Notes: generated by a model not told the origin, from the letters alone. DNA of 14,667 bases from CAYLNK01 sp964384675 (GCA_964384675.1 CAYLNK010000150.1:1-14667), one strand, 5' to 3'. Shown: positions 7,044-14,667, numbered from the stretch's first letter. Numbers and translations: made by a program.

Positions 7044-8465
7044 TCAAAACCGATAGAACACGGACGCCGCCAGCTGGCGCGAGGCCCGGCCCACGTCGAA
7101 CGCCACGTCGAGCGAGAGCCTCCGGTCCAGGGTGAGGCCGACGCCGCCCGAGAAGCGGTCGTCGGCCCGCCCGCCGTCGTAGACGGTCTCCACGGCGGCG
7201 GAGAACGGCGGGTCGGTCACCGGGTACGGCGTCCCGGCGCCGTCGCGGGCCATCAGGCGGGACGTCACACCGTGCGCCGGCTCGCGGTGGTAGCCGGCGC
7301 GCACGGCCACACGCGCCCGGCTCCCGCCGGAGACGTACTCCAGTCCCAGCCTCGGGACCACCACGGAGCCGGGCGCCTGAGGCTCGGCCAGGAGGTTCTC
7401 CACGAAGACGCCGGGGCTCGGACCCGCGAAGCCGCGGTAGGTCTCGACGGGGAGAGGCTCGCGCGCCGTGTCGCCGTAGTCGATCCACTGCGCCTCGGCG
7501 GCGATCGTCAGCCCCGGCAGCGGGTGCCAGGCGAGTCCGACCGCCGCGTCCTTCGGGACGCCGAACGAGAACTCACGCTCGCGCTGCGACGCGAGGACGG
7601 CCGGGACATCGCCCCCGAGCACCAGCGTCCCTCTCGACCGGCGCGAGGCCCGCAGGACCAGCCCTCCGGTGAGCGCCCCGTCGGCGAGGAGATCGGCGTG
7701 GACGCCGAGGAGGATCCCGGGCTCCGTGCCGCCGAAGTCGCGCACCTGGAGCGTCGTCTGCTTGACCTCGACCGACAGCGGCGACGTGAAGACACGGTTG
7801 ACCACGCGGTGCGGGCCGGCGGCATCGCCCTCCAGGTCGAAGGTGGTTCGGGAGAGTGAGAGGCCGGCGCCCAGCCGGATCCGCTCGCTGAGCCGGTACC
7901 CGAGCGACAGCACCAGCTGCTCGCTGGTGAGCGAGACCGCCCCGTACTCGCGGTATTCGTACAGGAAGTCGCGGCGCGTCGTCCCGCCCGAGCGGTTGTC
8001 GCGCAGCTCGACGTACGAGTAGCCGTCGGGTCCGGCGTCGCCGCGGAAGCGGAGGTTCTCGGCGTAGCTCACCGCCCCGACGAGGCGTGACGACACCGGA
8101 ACCACGACGCTCGCGAACTCCACCTCGGAACGCGTGTCACGGAGATCGGAATTGGTGCCCCGCACGCCCGGATACGCCGCGGTGAGCGCTCCGGTCGCGG
8201 TGGAGCGGGCCGTCACCAGCTCCAGCACGTCGTCCGCGCGCTTGAGCGAGATCGCCGACTCGAACCCCGAGAGGAGGCCGAGCCCGGCGGGGTTCGCCAC
8301 GGCGGCGGTGGCGTCGTCGGCGATCGCGGTGAACGCGCCGCCCATCGCCAGCGACTTGCCGCCCGGGTTCGTCAGGTTGAACGCCACCTTCGAGAGCAGC
8401 GCCGACTCGATCTGCGCGGACGCCGGGCAGGCGAAGAGGGCGAGGGCGAGGACGGCACGTCTCAT
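7044..8465 (-). CDS. FadL/PorV-like outer-membrane beta-barrel protein
   Basis: The 473-residue protein has a Sec signal peptide (about residues 1-17, ending CPASA|Q). The mature N-terminus carries the block GKSLAMGGAFTAIADD...NPAGL, diagnostic of the OmpP1/FadL and PorV-like barrel families. The rest alternates short amphipathic strands, and the protein ends in SVFYRF with a C-terminal Phe, the usual BAM insertion signal. Members are outer-membrane channels for hydrophobic compounds or secretion accessories; which applies here cannot be told. Its ATG overlaps the stop of the upstream kinase gene (ATGA, 8462-8465), so it is probably translationally coupled to it. A GAAAGG ribosome site lies inside the kinase end. 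Its 3' end converges on the fused TPL gene with a 23-bp gap and no obvious terminator. Confidence 0.88.
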   Translation of the reverse strand: MRRAVLALALFACPASAQIESALLSKVAFNLTNPGGKSLAMGGAFTAIADDATAAVANPAGLGLLSGFESAISLKRADDVLELVTARSTATGALTAAYPGVRGTNSDLRDTRSEVEFASVVVPVSSRLVGAVSYAENLRFRGDAGPDGYSYVELRDNRSGGTTRRDFLYEYREYGAVSLTSEQLVLSLGYRLSERIRLGAGLSLSRTTFDLEGDAAGPHRVVNRVFTSPLSVEVKQTTLQVRDFGGTEPGILLGVHADLLADGALTGGLVLRASRRSRGTLVLGGDVPAVLASQREREFSFGVPKDAAVGLAWHPLPGLTIAAEAQWIDYGDTAREPLPVETYRGFAGPSPGVFVENLLAEPQAPGSVVVPRLGLEYVSGGSRARVAVRAGYHREPAHGVTSRLMARDGAGTPYPVTDPPFSAAVETVYDGGRADDRFSGGVGLTLDRRLSLDVAFDVGRASRQLAASVFYRF

Positions 8466-9898
8466 CGGAGCCTTTCGAGCAGCGCTTCGGGTTCGAGAAA
8501 GGGCTCGGCCAGGAGGGCCGGCTCGCCGGGGGTCACCGTCACCTCGCGCTCGACGGACTTGCCGTCGAGCGCCGGACAGGTGAGGACGACGCGGTAGAGG
8601 CCGGGCGGGAGCGGCGCCAGCGCGAGCGGCGTCGTCGCGCCCGGGTCGAGCGGCACCTGCAGCCCGGTGCGGGTGTCGGTGATCGAGACGACGCGGGCGT
8701 ACGGCGTGGCGTGGATCCGGAGGGCGCCCGGCAACTGGGGGACGAGCGGCCGCGCGGCGGTCACGCGGGGCCGGGGGCCCGGGGTCGCCGCCGGCGTCGT
8801 CCTCGGGGGAGCGGGCTGGAACGCGCGCCAGACGAGGAACCCGAAGATCGCGGCGAGCAGCACGACACCAGCCGCCGCGCGGGCGAGCGAGGCGCGGGAC
8901 GTCGTGGTGATCACGGTCTCGCTGCGCGGTGTGGTCGGGCCGACCAGGGACGTGGTGCCGGTCGGCGTGTCGGCGCGCGCCCCCTCGCGCCCCAGCACGA
9001 GCCGATCGGCACCGGGATGCCCGGCGTCGCGGAGGGCGGCCACCAGCCCGTCGACGATCTCCCGCCAGCTCTTCGGCCGGTCCTCGCGCCGCTTCTCGAG
9101 CATCTGGCCGATCAGCCGGACGAGGCCGATCGGGAGCGGCGGTGACCCGGGCGGGGCCGCCACCGGCGGCGGCTGCGAGTTGAGGTGAGCGGCGATGTAC
9201 TCGACCGGCGCCTTCCCCTCGAACGGGCGCTGGCCCGCGAGCACCTGGAAGAAGATCACCCCGAGGCTGTAGACGTCGCTCCGCCAGTCGAGCTCGGCGC
9301 CGTGCCCGAGGAGCCCGAGCTGCTCGGGGGAGCCGTACGCCACCTTGCCCAGGAAGAAGCCGGTGGCGGTGAGCGACTCGAGTCCCGTCGCGGCCTCGAA
9401 CAGCTTGGCGACGCCGAAGTCGAGGAGCTTGACGATCCGCTCTCCGCTCCCTCCCTCGATGACGAAGATGTTGTCGGGCGAGAGGTCGCGGTGGACGATG
9501 CCACGAGAGGCCAGGTACTCGAGCCCGTTGGCGGCCTGGATCAGGAGCGGCAGCGTCTCCGTATAGGGGCGCCCCGCGAAGGCGGCGATCGAGCTCCCTT
9601 CCAGGAACTCCATCGCCAGGTACGGCGTCCCGTCCTCCTCGCCGATCTCGTAGAACGAGACGATGTTGACGTGGAGGAGGCCGCGCAGGATCTCGGCCTC
9701 GCGGTCGAAGCGGACGCGCGCCTCGCGCAGGTGGACGGCGCTGTCGTCGGCCGCCGCCTCGGCCTCTCGGATCACCTTGAGCGCGACGTTGCGGCCGTCC
9801 CGCTCGTCGACCGCCTTGTAGACGATCCCCATCCCGCCCCGCCCGATCCGGCGGAGCACGCGGTAATGGGCAATCGACTCGACGGAGCCCGCGGCCAC
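8462..9898 (-). CDS. Membrane-anchored Hanks-type Ser/Thr protein kinase
   Basis: The 478-residue protein reads from a GTG start. The cytoplasmic kinase domain (about 11-290) shows GRGGMGIVY (19-27), Lys41 in ALKV, the catalytic loop HRDLSPDN (136-143), DFG (160-162), SPE (190-192) and SDVYSLG (207-213). The catalytic loop has Ser where most bacterial Ser/Thr kinases have Lys (HRDLKPEN); all other key residues are present, so activity is expected. A juxtamembrane Thr/Ser-rich segment (311-338) could be autophosphorylated. One transmembrane helix follows (about 341-358), then a Pro-rich linker and a beta-rich C-terminal domain (about 390-478, RIHATPYARVVSITDTRTG), resembling PEGA-type repeats and presumably periplasmic. 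No Shine-Dalgarno is visible. It sits 26 bp after a large secreted-protein gene and overlaps the outer-membrane barrel gene by 4 bp. Confidence 0.95.
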   Translation of the reverse strand: MAAGSVESIAHYRVLRRIGRGGMGIVYKAVDERDGRNVALKVIREAEAAADDSAVHLREARVRFDREAEILRGLLHVNIVSFYEIGEEDGTPYLAMEFLEGSSIAAFAGRPYTETLPLLIQAANGLEYLASRGIVHRDLSPDNIFVIEGGSGERIVKLLDFGVAKLFEAATGLESLTATGFFLGKVAYGSPEQLGLLGHGAELDWRSDVYSLGVIFFQVLAGQRPFEGKAPVEYIAAHLNSQPPPVAAPPGSPPLPIGLVRLIGQMLEKRREDRPKSWREIVDGLVAALRDAGHPGADRLVLGREGARADTPTGTTSLVGPTTPRSETVITTTSRASLARAAAGVVLLAAIFGFLVWRAFQPAPPRTTPAATPGPRPRVTAARPLVPQLPGALRIHATPYARVVSITDTRTGLQVPLDPGATTPLALAPLPPGLYRVVLTCPALDGKSVEREVTVTPGEPALLAEPFLEPEALLERLR

Positions 9899-9924
9899 GC
9901 CGCGAGCTTACGCGACGGGGACGC

Positions 9925-12900
9925 CTACCTCCCGGTCCCCGCCGAGGCCGGCCGCAGGAACAGGTTGGCGGGGTCTCCGGTCTTCAGGTCGATCTTCGAC
10001 GCGAACGCCATGAAGACGCCGTCGCCGTCGATCTGCTTCACCACGACTCGGATGTCGGTCAGGTCCGCGAGGTCGAGGCCGAGGATGTCGCGGAAGAGGT
10101 CCTTCGAGACGTAGTCCAGCGGAGCGAGGGTGACGAGCTTGGTGGCGAGGGGCACGAAGGAGCCGGAGCGATAGGCCGAGACCGCCACACCGCAGTAGGC
10201 GTTGCCGACTTCCTCCAGGATCAGGTTGGTCCGGAAGCTCGAGGAGCTCTCCGCCCCCTCGATCTGGACGGTCCCCAGGTTCGACTGGAACGACGAGTAG
10301 CCGTGGAGGTACGAGAAGCCCTCCATGCCCGTCTTGAACTCGCCCCGTCCGGGCGCGCTCGGGTCGACCGTGTAGGTCTCGGTCTGCACGTCCACGTCGG
10401 CCCAGGTGTTCTGCCACTCCCCGGAGCCGTCGGTCTTCTTGACCGCCTCGATCTTGACCGCGCCGTACACCGGCGTGTCGCCAGAGGCATCGAAGTACTC
10501 CTCCAGGAGATCGTCGCTCACGAAGACGGCCTTCGCCGTGAGCCCGAACTGGAAATCCAGTCTCGTCGCGTTTCCCGACTTGTCCAGGAGCCGCAAGCGC
10601 ACCGTCCGCTGCTCTTGCTCGTTCGTGTTCGTGAAGGTGACGCGCGTCCGCCAGAAAGGCTTCTCACCGCTCGCGAGCGGCCCGCCGATGGCGTGCGCGA
10701 CCGGCAGGAGCAGCGGCGCGGGTCCTCCCGAGAACGGGAGTCCCGCCTGCGGGGTCCGGACCGCGAGCGGCGCGGTCGCCTCGACCGACGGGTTCGGGTC
10801 GAGCTTCCGGGGGGAGACACCCACCCGCAGCGACGCGTCCTGGGTCCCGTCGTCGATGACCGTGCCGAACGGCACGACCGATCCCCGGTAGACGCCGTCC
10901 GAGCCGACCGTGCTCTCCAGCCACGTCACCTTCGCATAGGGCGCCTTGTTGGATGCGACGAACGTCGCGCCGAAGAGGTCCGGGTCGTTCAGCTGCACGG
11001 TCCCGAGCGCCGGCACCGACACCTCGATCTTCACCGGCTGCCCGCCCACCAGGACCGGATCGCCCCGCGTCGACTCGAACAGCTCGACGCGCACCTTGGT
11101 GTCGTACCCGGACGTCTCGGTGAGAAGGATGTTCGTCCGCCGCCGCGCGTCGTGGGCGAGGCCGGAAAGGACGAACAGCTGGTCGCTGTCCTTCACCCCT
11201 TCGCCGGGCGAGACGGGGCGCAGCTCGAAGCCGTATTGCCCCGAGCCGGTGCCCGAGCCGGTGCCGCCCTCGACGCGCCCGGCCGGCGCCTTCTCGAACG
11301 GCACGTTCGAGACGAGGGCCGTGGCGCTCACCGCGGGCGAGGCGGAGCGCAGCTCCAGCGCGCAGGCCCCCTCGTATCCGACGAGCGAGCCCATCAGGTT
11401 CCGGTACCGTCGGGTCTCGCCGGGCGCGAGCCGGAGCACGAAGCGCCAGGTCTGCCCCTTCTGGCCGATCGGTGTGAGGAGGAGCTGGACGTCGGTGGAC
11501 GACACCGAGTCGAGGTTCGAGACCCAGAGGTCACCCGTGTAGCGGCCGACCCCTCGGGCGTCGACCGCGTTCGGGAGCGAGGCGTACAGGATCCGCGTCC
11601 CGCCCTGGGCGGGAGGGGGTTCCACCGGCCCGATCGACGGGACGAGGGGCGGCCCGTCGTCGAGGACGGTCAGGGCCTTCGCCTCACCCGGGAACCCCGA
11701 GGTCGTGAGCGTGACACGCCCGGTCTCGGTGCCGTCGGGCGCGCGCCGCTTCGACCGGTCGACCCGCACGCGCACGGTCCGCGACTCCCCCGCGGCCATC
11801 GGTCGGTCCCACGGCTGACCGTCCGTCGACTCGACCGAGAGCCACGGCTCCGGGAGGCTGCCGAAGACGAGCGCGGTCTTCGCGCCGGTGTTCGTGAACG
11901 TCGCGACGACGGGGCTGCCGTCCCGCGGTATCTCCACCTGCGCGGCGTCCCAGGTGACCGGCGTCTCGGCGATGAGCCCCCCGAAGAGGCCGACCGGCAC
12001 CTTCAGCGTCTCGTTGACGCTGGAGCGGAGCTCGACGGAGCTGTGGAGCGTCGGCGCCGGGAAGACCGCCGGGATCGGCCCGAACGCGACGGCCACCTTC
12101 TGCGTCTGGTTCGGCGCGAGCGTGAAGCCCGAGGACGGGGATCGCACGGTCACGGACGGTCCCGCCGCCATCGTAACGGTCACCGTCTGGGTACCGGCGT
12201 TGCGCACCTGGAACGTCGTTTCGAGAGACGAAGCCACCGCCATGTCGATCGGAGCCGCGTCGGAGACGAGGACCAGGCTCCCCAGGGCGCCTCCGACGGT
12301 CACCTTGACGGGCACGGACCACGGTCCGGCCGCCCCGCACGCGGATTCGAGGCGCACCTGGTACGAGTAGTCGCCGGGCGCGTCGGAAAACGCAGCCGAG
12401 ACCGACTCCGAGACCGACTCCTTGACCTCGTAGGTCGTCGTGCGGCGGAGGCGATAGAGCGGCTTGCCGCCGATCGGCTCGGCGTCACCCGGCCCCCACC
12501 AGACCACGTAGGTGGTGAAGGCGGGCGGATGCTGGGGTGTCACGTTCAGGGCGCCCGGCACCGCGGTGAGAGCGCAGTCCGCCACCTCGATCGTCAGGAT
12601 GTTCGAGGACGGCGGCGGCTGGCCCACGCCGAGGCACGACGCGGCGAAGAGGACCCTGTGGTACAGCGACCCGGACGCCGGGGCCTTGAAGGTCTGGACC
12701 GGGCGGGTCGTCTGGAACCGCTCGATGCTGGTGAACTCCGGGCTCGTGGAGCGCTCCACGGTGTACGAGTCGCGCGGGCCGGTCAGCACGTTCGTCCAGG
12801 AGATCGTGTACGGCTCGCCGGCCATGACTCTCTGTGGGCCCTGGAGGTACGCGCGGTCGACCTGGCACTGCCCGGCGGCGGGCGAGGCGAGGCCCAGGAG

Positions 12901-12936
12901 GAGGAAAGCGGCGGCGAGCGAATGGAGTCGGCACAT
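9925..12936 (-). CDS. Large secreted multi-domain protein (FnIII/Ig-like plus repeated beta modules)
   Basis: The 1003-residue protein has a signal peptide (hydrophobic 6-20, probable AAG|Q cleavage at 22-23; Gln before Cys25 argues against a lipobox). Two fibronectin/Ig-like domains follow, with paired cysteines (about 24-125 and 125-215). Two further domains (about 216-315 and 320-430) have the FQVRNAGTQTVTV and ATFTNTGAK patterns of HYDIN/ASPM-type Ig folds. The remainder (about 445-1003) holds three diverged copies of a module with a W(R/V)(T/S)..VTFTN opening and an acidic, Gly-rich end, as often seen in secreted proteins of Acidobacteriota (my recollection). A GTGSGTGSG linker separates two of them near residue 560. 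No enzymatic motif or anchor signal is visible. An adhesive or structural envelope role is an inference. It is the likely first gene of an operon with the kinase and the barrel. Confidence 0.85.
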   Translation of the reverse strand: MCRLHSLAAAFLLLGLASPAAGQCQVDRAYLQGPQRVMAGEPYTISWTNVLTGPRDSYTVERSTSPEFTSIERFQTTRPVQTFKAPASGSLYHRVLFAASCLGVGQPPPSSNILTIEVADCALTAVPGALNVTPQHPPAFTTYVVWWGPGDAEPIGGKPLYRLRRTTTYEVKESVSESVSAAFSDAPGDYSYQVRLESACGAAGPWSVPVKVTVGGALGSLVLVSDAAPIDMAVASSLETTFQVRNAGTQTVTVTMAAGPSVTVRSPSSGFTLAPNQTQKVAVAFGPIPAVFPAPTLHSSVELRSSVNETLKVPVGLFGGLIAETPVTWDAAQVEIPRDGSPVVATFTNTGAKTALVFGSLPEPWLSVESTDGQPWDRPMAAGESRTVRVRVDRSKRRAPDGTETGRVTLTTSGFPGEAKALTVLDDGPPLVPSIGPVEPPPAQGGTRILYASLPNAVDARGVGRYTGDLWVSNLDSVSSTDVQLLLTPIGQKGQTWRFVLRLAPGETRRYRNLMGSLVGYEGACALELRSASPAVSATALVSNVPFEKAPAGRVEGGTGSGTGSGQYGFELRPVSPGEGVKDSDQLFVLSGLAHDARRRTNILLTETSGYDTKVRVELFESTRGDPVLVGGQPVKIEVSVPALGTVQLNDPDLFGATFVASNKAPYAKVTWLESTVGSDGVYRGSVVPFGTVIDDGTQDASLRVGVSPRKLDPNPSVEATAPLAVRTPQAGLPFSGGPAPLLLPVAHAIGGPLASGEKPFWRTRVTFTNTNEQEQRTVRLRLLDKSGNATRLDFQFGLTAKAVFVSDDLLEEYFDASGDTPVYGAVKIEAVKKTDGSGEWQNTWADVDVQTETYTVDPSAPGRGEFKTGMEGFSYLHGYSSFQSNLGTVQIEGAESSSSFRTNLILEEVGNAYCGVAVSAYRSGSFVPLATKLVTLAPLDYVSKDLFRDILGLDLADLTDIRVVVKQIDGDGVFMAFASKIDLKTGDPANLFLRPASAGTGR

Positions 12937-12941
12937 AGAAT
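12936..12941 (+). promoter_or_regulatory. -10-like hexamer six bases before a GTG start (leaderless candidate)
   Basis: TAGAAT ends 6 nt before GTG 12948 and overlaps the start codon of the divergent gene. There is no ribosome-binding sequence in the 11-bp gap, so a leaderless transcript is the natural reading. A -35 is not evident. Confidence 0.45.
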
Positions 12942-12955
12942 CGCCTCGTGAGGCG
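12942..12955. promoter_or_regulatory. Palindrome at a divergent start region
   Basis: CGCCTC-GT-GAGGCG is a perfect interrupted palindrome that spans the GTG start of the plus-strand gene and most of the 11-bp gap to the divergent gene. It could be an operator for both genes or a start-codon hairpin. Function is inferred from position only. Confidence 0.4.
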
Positions 12956-13853
12956 TTGGGAGTGTCGCACCGGCGGGTTCACCCCACGCCTTTTCTTGGC
13001 GGCCCTCCTCCTCGCCACGGCGCCGGCCCTCGCCCAGGCGATCCTCCCCCCCGACGCGGCGGCGCGGGCCTTCGACGAGGGGCGCGACGCCGTCCGCAAG
13101 GGGCGCTACGCCGACGGGGTACGGCTCCTCCAGCAGGCGCTGGCCACCGGCCACACCCAGCCGAAGGAGCAGCTCGGCACGACCCGCGGCTTCGTCGACC
13201 GGTACGACCCGCACTACTGGCTCGGGGTCGCTTACATGGAGACCGGCGACGAGGCGCGGGCGCGGGACGCCTTGCTGCGATCCAGGGCCGCGGGGTTGGT
13301 GGAGAGGTGGCCCGAGGGCCGCGACCTGGCGGAGCGGCTAACCCGCCTGGACCAGCGGGAGGCCGCGCGCCGGCCGAAGCCGACCGACCCGCCACCGTCC
13401 CCGCCCCCCGTCCCGACGCCGACGCGGCCCCCGGAGACCGCCGCCGTGTCGATCCCCGCGGAGGGGTTCACGAGCCCGGGGGCGACACCCGTTCCCGACC
13501 GATCCCGGACGCCCGCGACGCCGGTTCCGGGAGCTCCCGAGCGTCTCGTCGTGCCGGTGCCGGCCGCCGAGCTGGCGGAGCTGGCCCCCGCCCTCCGGGC
13601 GCTCCAGACCGCGAGCTGGGGCGAGGTCGACACCGCACTCGCCCGGTTCCGGGAGCGAGCACCAGGCGCGCCGCTGGCCGACCTGGTCGACGCCGTCGCC
13701 AAGGGCTCGCGGTACCTGCTGGAAGGGAGGGCCGACGCGTCGCTCCTGGCCGAGGCGAGGCGGCTCCTCCAGTCGTACCGGAGGCGGGGAGGGGCGCGGA
13801 GGCCCGAGGAGATCCTGGTCTCCCCGGCGCTCGCGTCCGTGCTGTCCTTCTAG
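12948..13853 (+). CDS. Secreted TPR-like protein with proline-rich linker
   Basis: The 301-residue protein reads from GTG. It has a signal sequence (hydrophobic about 14-28, ALA|Q cleavage near residue 30). A TPR-like helical region follows (about 38-125), including ARAFDEGRDAVRKGRYADGV and HYWLGVAYMETGDEARARDAL, the classic pattern of a helix pair with conserved Gly/Ala/Tyr. A Pro/Thr-rich low-complexity linker (about 140-200) leads to a helical C-terminal part (about 205-301). Such proteins often scaffold envelope assemblies, but no specific partner can be named. It starts 11 bp from the divergent secreted-protein gene, which suggests shared regulation. Its stop codon (13851-13853) lies inside the left arm of a long palindrome. 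Confidence 0.85.
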   Translation: MRRWECRTGGFTPRLFLAALLLATAPALAQAILPPDAAARAFDEGRDAVRKGRYADGVRLLQQALATGHTQPKEQLGTTRGFVDRYDPHYWLGVAYMETGDEARARDALLRSRAAGLVERWPEGRDLAERLTRLDQREAARRPKPTDPPPSPPPVPTPTRPPETAAVSIPAEGFTSPGATPVPDRSRTPATPVPGAPERLVVPVPAAELAELAPALRALQTASWGEVDTALARFRERAPGAPLADLVDAVAKGSRYLLEGRADASLLAEARRLLQSYRRRGGARRPEEILVSPALASVLSF

Positions 13854-14019
13854 TTGCTTGTAACGGTTGTAGCGACAGTGGATGCGACGGCTATCGGCTG
13901 GCGTTGGCAAGGCGCGCCGACGCAGGCTGTAGTTGGCTCTACGCCCAGTCGGCGCAACGCCGCCAGCGCCGCCGAGAGCCGAGCAGGCACTGTCGATTCA
14001 GCCGTTACATGCAACCGGA
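13849..14019. repeat. Long imperfect palindrome with attC-like ends
   Basis: The left arm 13854-13880 and right arm 13988-14014 match at 23 of 27 positions as inverted repeats, and pairing extends imperfectly both outward (to 13849 and 14019) and inward to an 8-bp perfect stem (GCGCCGAC at 13914-13921, GTCGGCGC at 13948-13955). The outer ends contain TTGTAACGG and CCGTTACATGC. The right end, ATTCAGCCGTTACATGC, closely resembles the right end of well-known integron attC sites (ATTCAAGCGTTAGATGC, from memory). Mismatches concentrate between the outer and next inner paired blocks, as in the unpaired central spacer of attC. Against it: GTTACAT departs from GTTRRRY at one base, the length is long for attC, and no integrase is seen. 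A MITE or a repeat hairpin between convergent genes is the alternative. Confidence 0.6.
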
Positions 14020-14022
14020 CCG

Positions 14023-14661
14023 TCAGGACCGCACGACCCAGGTGTTCGCGAGGATGTCGTGCAGCCCGCGCCGGTCCTTGCGGAAGAGGACCATCAGGTA
14101 GCCGGCGAAGAGAGGCAGCACCGCGACTCCCGCCCCGAGCAGCCGGATCACCGCGATCCGCCATCCGAGCCCCGGCCCGATCCGCGCCTCGCTCGTCACC
14201 ACGGCGAGACCGAGCAGGGACTTGCCGGGCGTCCGGCCGTTCTTGGCCCAGCCGCCCACGACGTACCAGAGGTTGGCGGCCAGGATCAGGATCCCGCAGA
14301 GGGCGCTCACGCCCCAGAGGGCGAGGTCCGGTCCCGTCCCCGGCACGCGGAAGAACAGGATCAGGAACACGGGCGAGGACAGGAGGAGGTCTATCGCCAT
14401 CAGGATGACGAGGTCGACGAGGTTCGCGACCGCGCGCGGGAAGAAGCCGGCGAGGCTCGGCGGGTCGGCGCTCTCCCGGGAAGTGGGCGGACCCGAAGGG
14501 CGCGGACGTGGGGCCATCATCGACAGCTCGATGTCGGCCTCGCGGAACGACATCTGGGAGAGCGACGACTCCGGGGTGGGACGCATCGTCGCTCGCTCGG
14601 AGCGGGACGAGCGGGTGGCGGGTCCGCGCGGCGCCCGCGGCTCGTCCGGCACGCGCGGCAC
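14023..14661 (-). CDS. RDD-family integral membrane protein, 5' end uncertain at window edge
   Basis: About 212 residues are visible. The N-terminal 70 residues are hydrophilic and Pro/Arg/Ser-rich. The RDD domain then starts at FFPRAVANLVDLVIL (Arg76 and Asp83), followed by transmembrane helices at about 78-104, 112-137 and 165-191. Family marks are NGRTPGKSLLGL (Arg143-Lys147) and DRRGLHDILANT near the end. RDD proteins are small inner-membrane proteins of mostly unknown role; some have been linked to ion transport. The frame opens with GTG at 14661, six bases from the window edge, with no stop before the edge, so the real start may lie outside; ATG at residue 26 is an alternative. It converges on the TPR-like gene, with the palindrome filling the gap. 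Confidence 0.88.
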   Translation of the reverse strand: MPRVPDEPRAPRGPATRSSRSERATMRPTPESSLSQMSFREADIELSMMAPRPRPSGPPTSRESADPPSLAGFFPRAVANLVDLVILMAIDLLLSSPVFLILFFRVPGTGPDLALWGVSALCGILILAANLWYVVGGWAKNGRTPGKSLLGLAVVTSEARIGPGLGWRIAVIRLLGAGVAVLPLFAGYLMVLFRKDRRGLHDILANTWVVRS

Positions 14662-14667
14662 GGGGGG

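Noticed and set aside
4324..7859. Very long open frames (872 aa minus strand, 997 aa plus strand) overlapping the fused TPL gene
   Set aside because: Biased composition and no family motifs, whereas the 889-aa frame aligns to TPL twice along its length and has a promoter and a ribosome site.
10303..12951. 882-residue plus-strand open frame antisense to the large secreted protein
   Set aside because: Arg/Gly/His/Leu-biased shadow; the minus-strand frame has a signal peptide and Ig-like patterns.
13854..14022. Palindrome as a simple bidirectional terminator
   Set aside because: It is much longer than needed, with a structured interior and attC-like ends and no T-tracts; a terminator function is possible but does not explain its length.
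1..14667. CRISPR array, tRNA, rRNA, transposase or prophage genes
   Set aside because: No spaced direct repeats, cloverleaf sequences, rRNA segments or mobile-element proteins were seen on either strand.

Overview
The window is very GC-rich and densely coded (largest non-coding gap about 170 bp). The long antisense open frames that high GC produces are ignored here. The gene content suggests a Gram-negative soil or sediment bacterium, most plausibly from the Acidobacteriota, with Myxococcota as a weaker alternative. It includes an outer-membrane barrel, a membrane-anchored Ser/Thr kinase with a GTG start, large secreted multi-domain proteins and small secreted 'GTW' proteins. This placement is an inference from style. 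No rRNA, tRNA or marker gene is present.

Region 1 (1-3747) handles nucleotide sugars. It holds the 3' part of an SDR-fold epimerase-like gene whose catalytic Tyr/Lys look degenerate, then UDP-glucose 6-dehydrogenase (ugd), a small secreted protein on the opposite strand, and UDP-glucuronate decarboxylase. Ugd and the decarboxylase together convert UDP-glucose to UDP-glucuronate and then to UDP-xylose, presumably for surface polysaccharide.

Region 2 (3737-7020) is the most unusual part. A divergent pair consists of an Lrp/AsnC-family regulator and an 889-residue protein made of two tandem tyrosine phenol-lyase (TPL) domains. The two halves have decayed in complementary ways. The C-terminal half keeps the PLP lysine, phosphate loop and substrate residues but has lost the motifs that TPL presents across its dimer interface. 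The N-terminal half has lost the PLP lysine and phosphate loop but keeps those interface motifs. The simplest reading is a covalent pseudo-heterodimer with a single composite active site. A perfect 7-bp inverted repeat between the two genes is a likely operator.

Region 3 (7044-12936, minus strand) looks like an envelope operon: a 1003-aa secreted multi-domain protein, a transmembrane Ser/Thr kinase, and a FadL-like outer-membrane barrel coupled to the kinase by a 4-bp ATGA overlap.

Region 4 (12948-14667) holds a secreted TPR-like protein that starts only 11 bp from the divergent secreted-protein gene, then an approximately 170-bp imperfect palindrome with integron attC-like features, then an RDD-family membrane protein that runs up to the window edge.

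Three genes show a TANAAT-like hexamer (or CAGAAT) 6-7 nt before the start codon with no Shine-Dalgarno sequence, suggesting leaderless transcripts.
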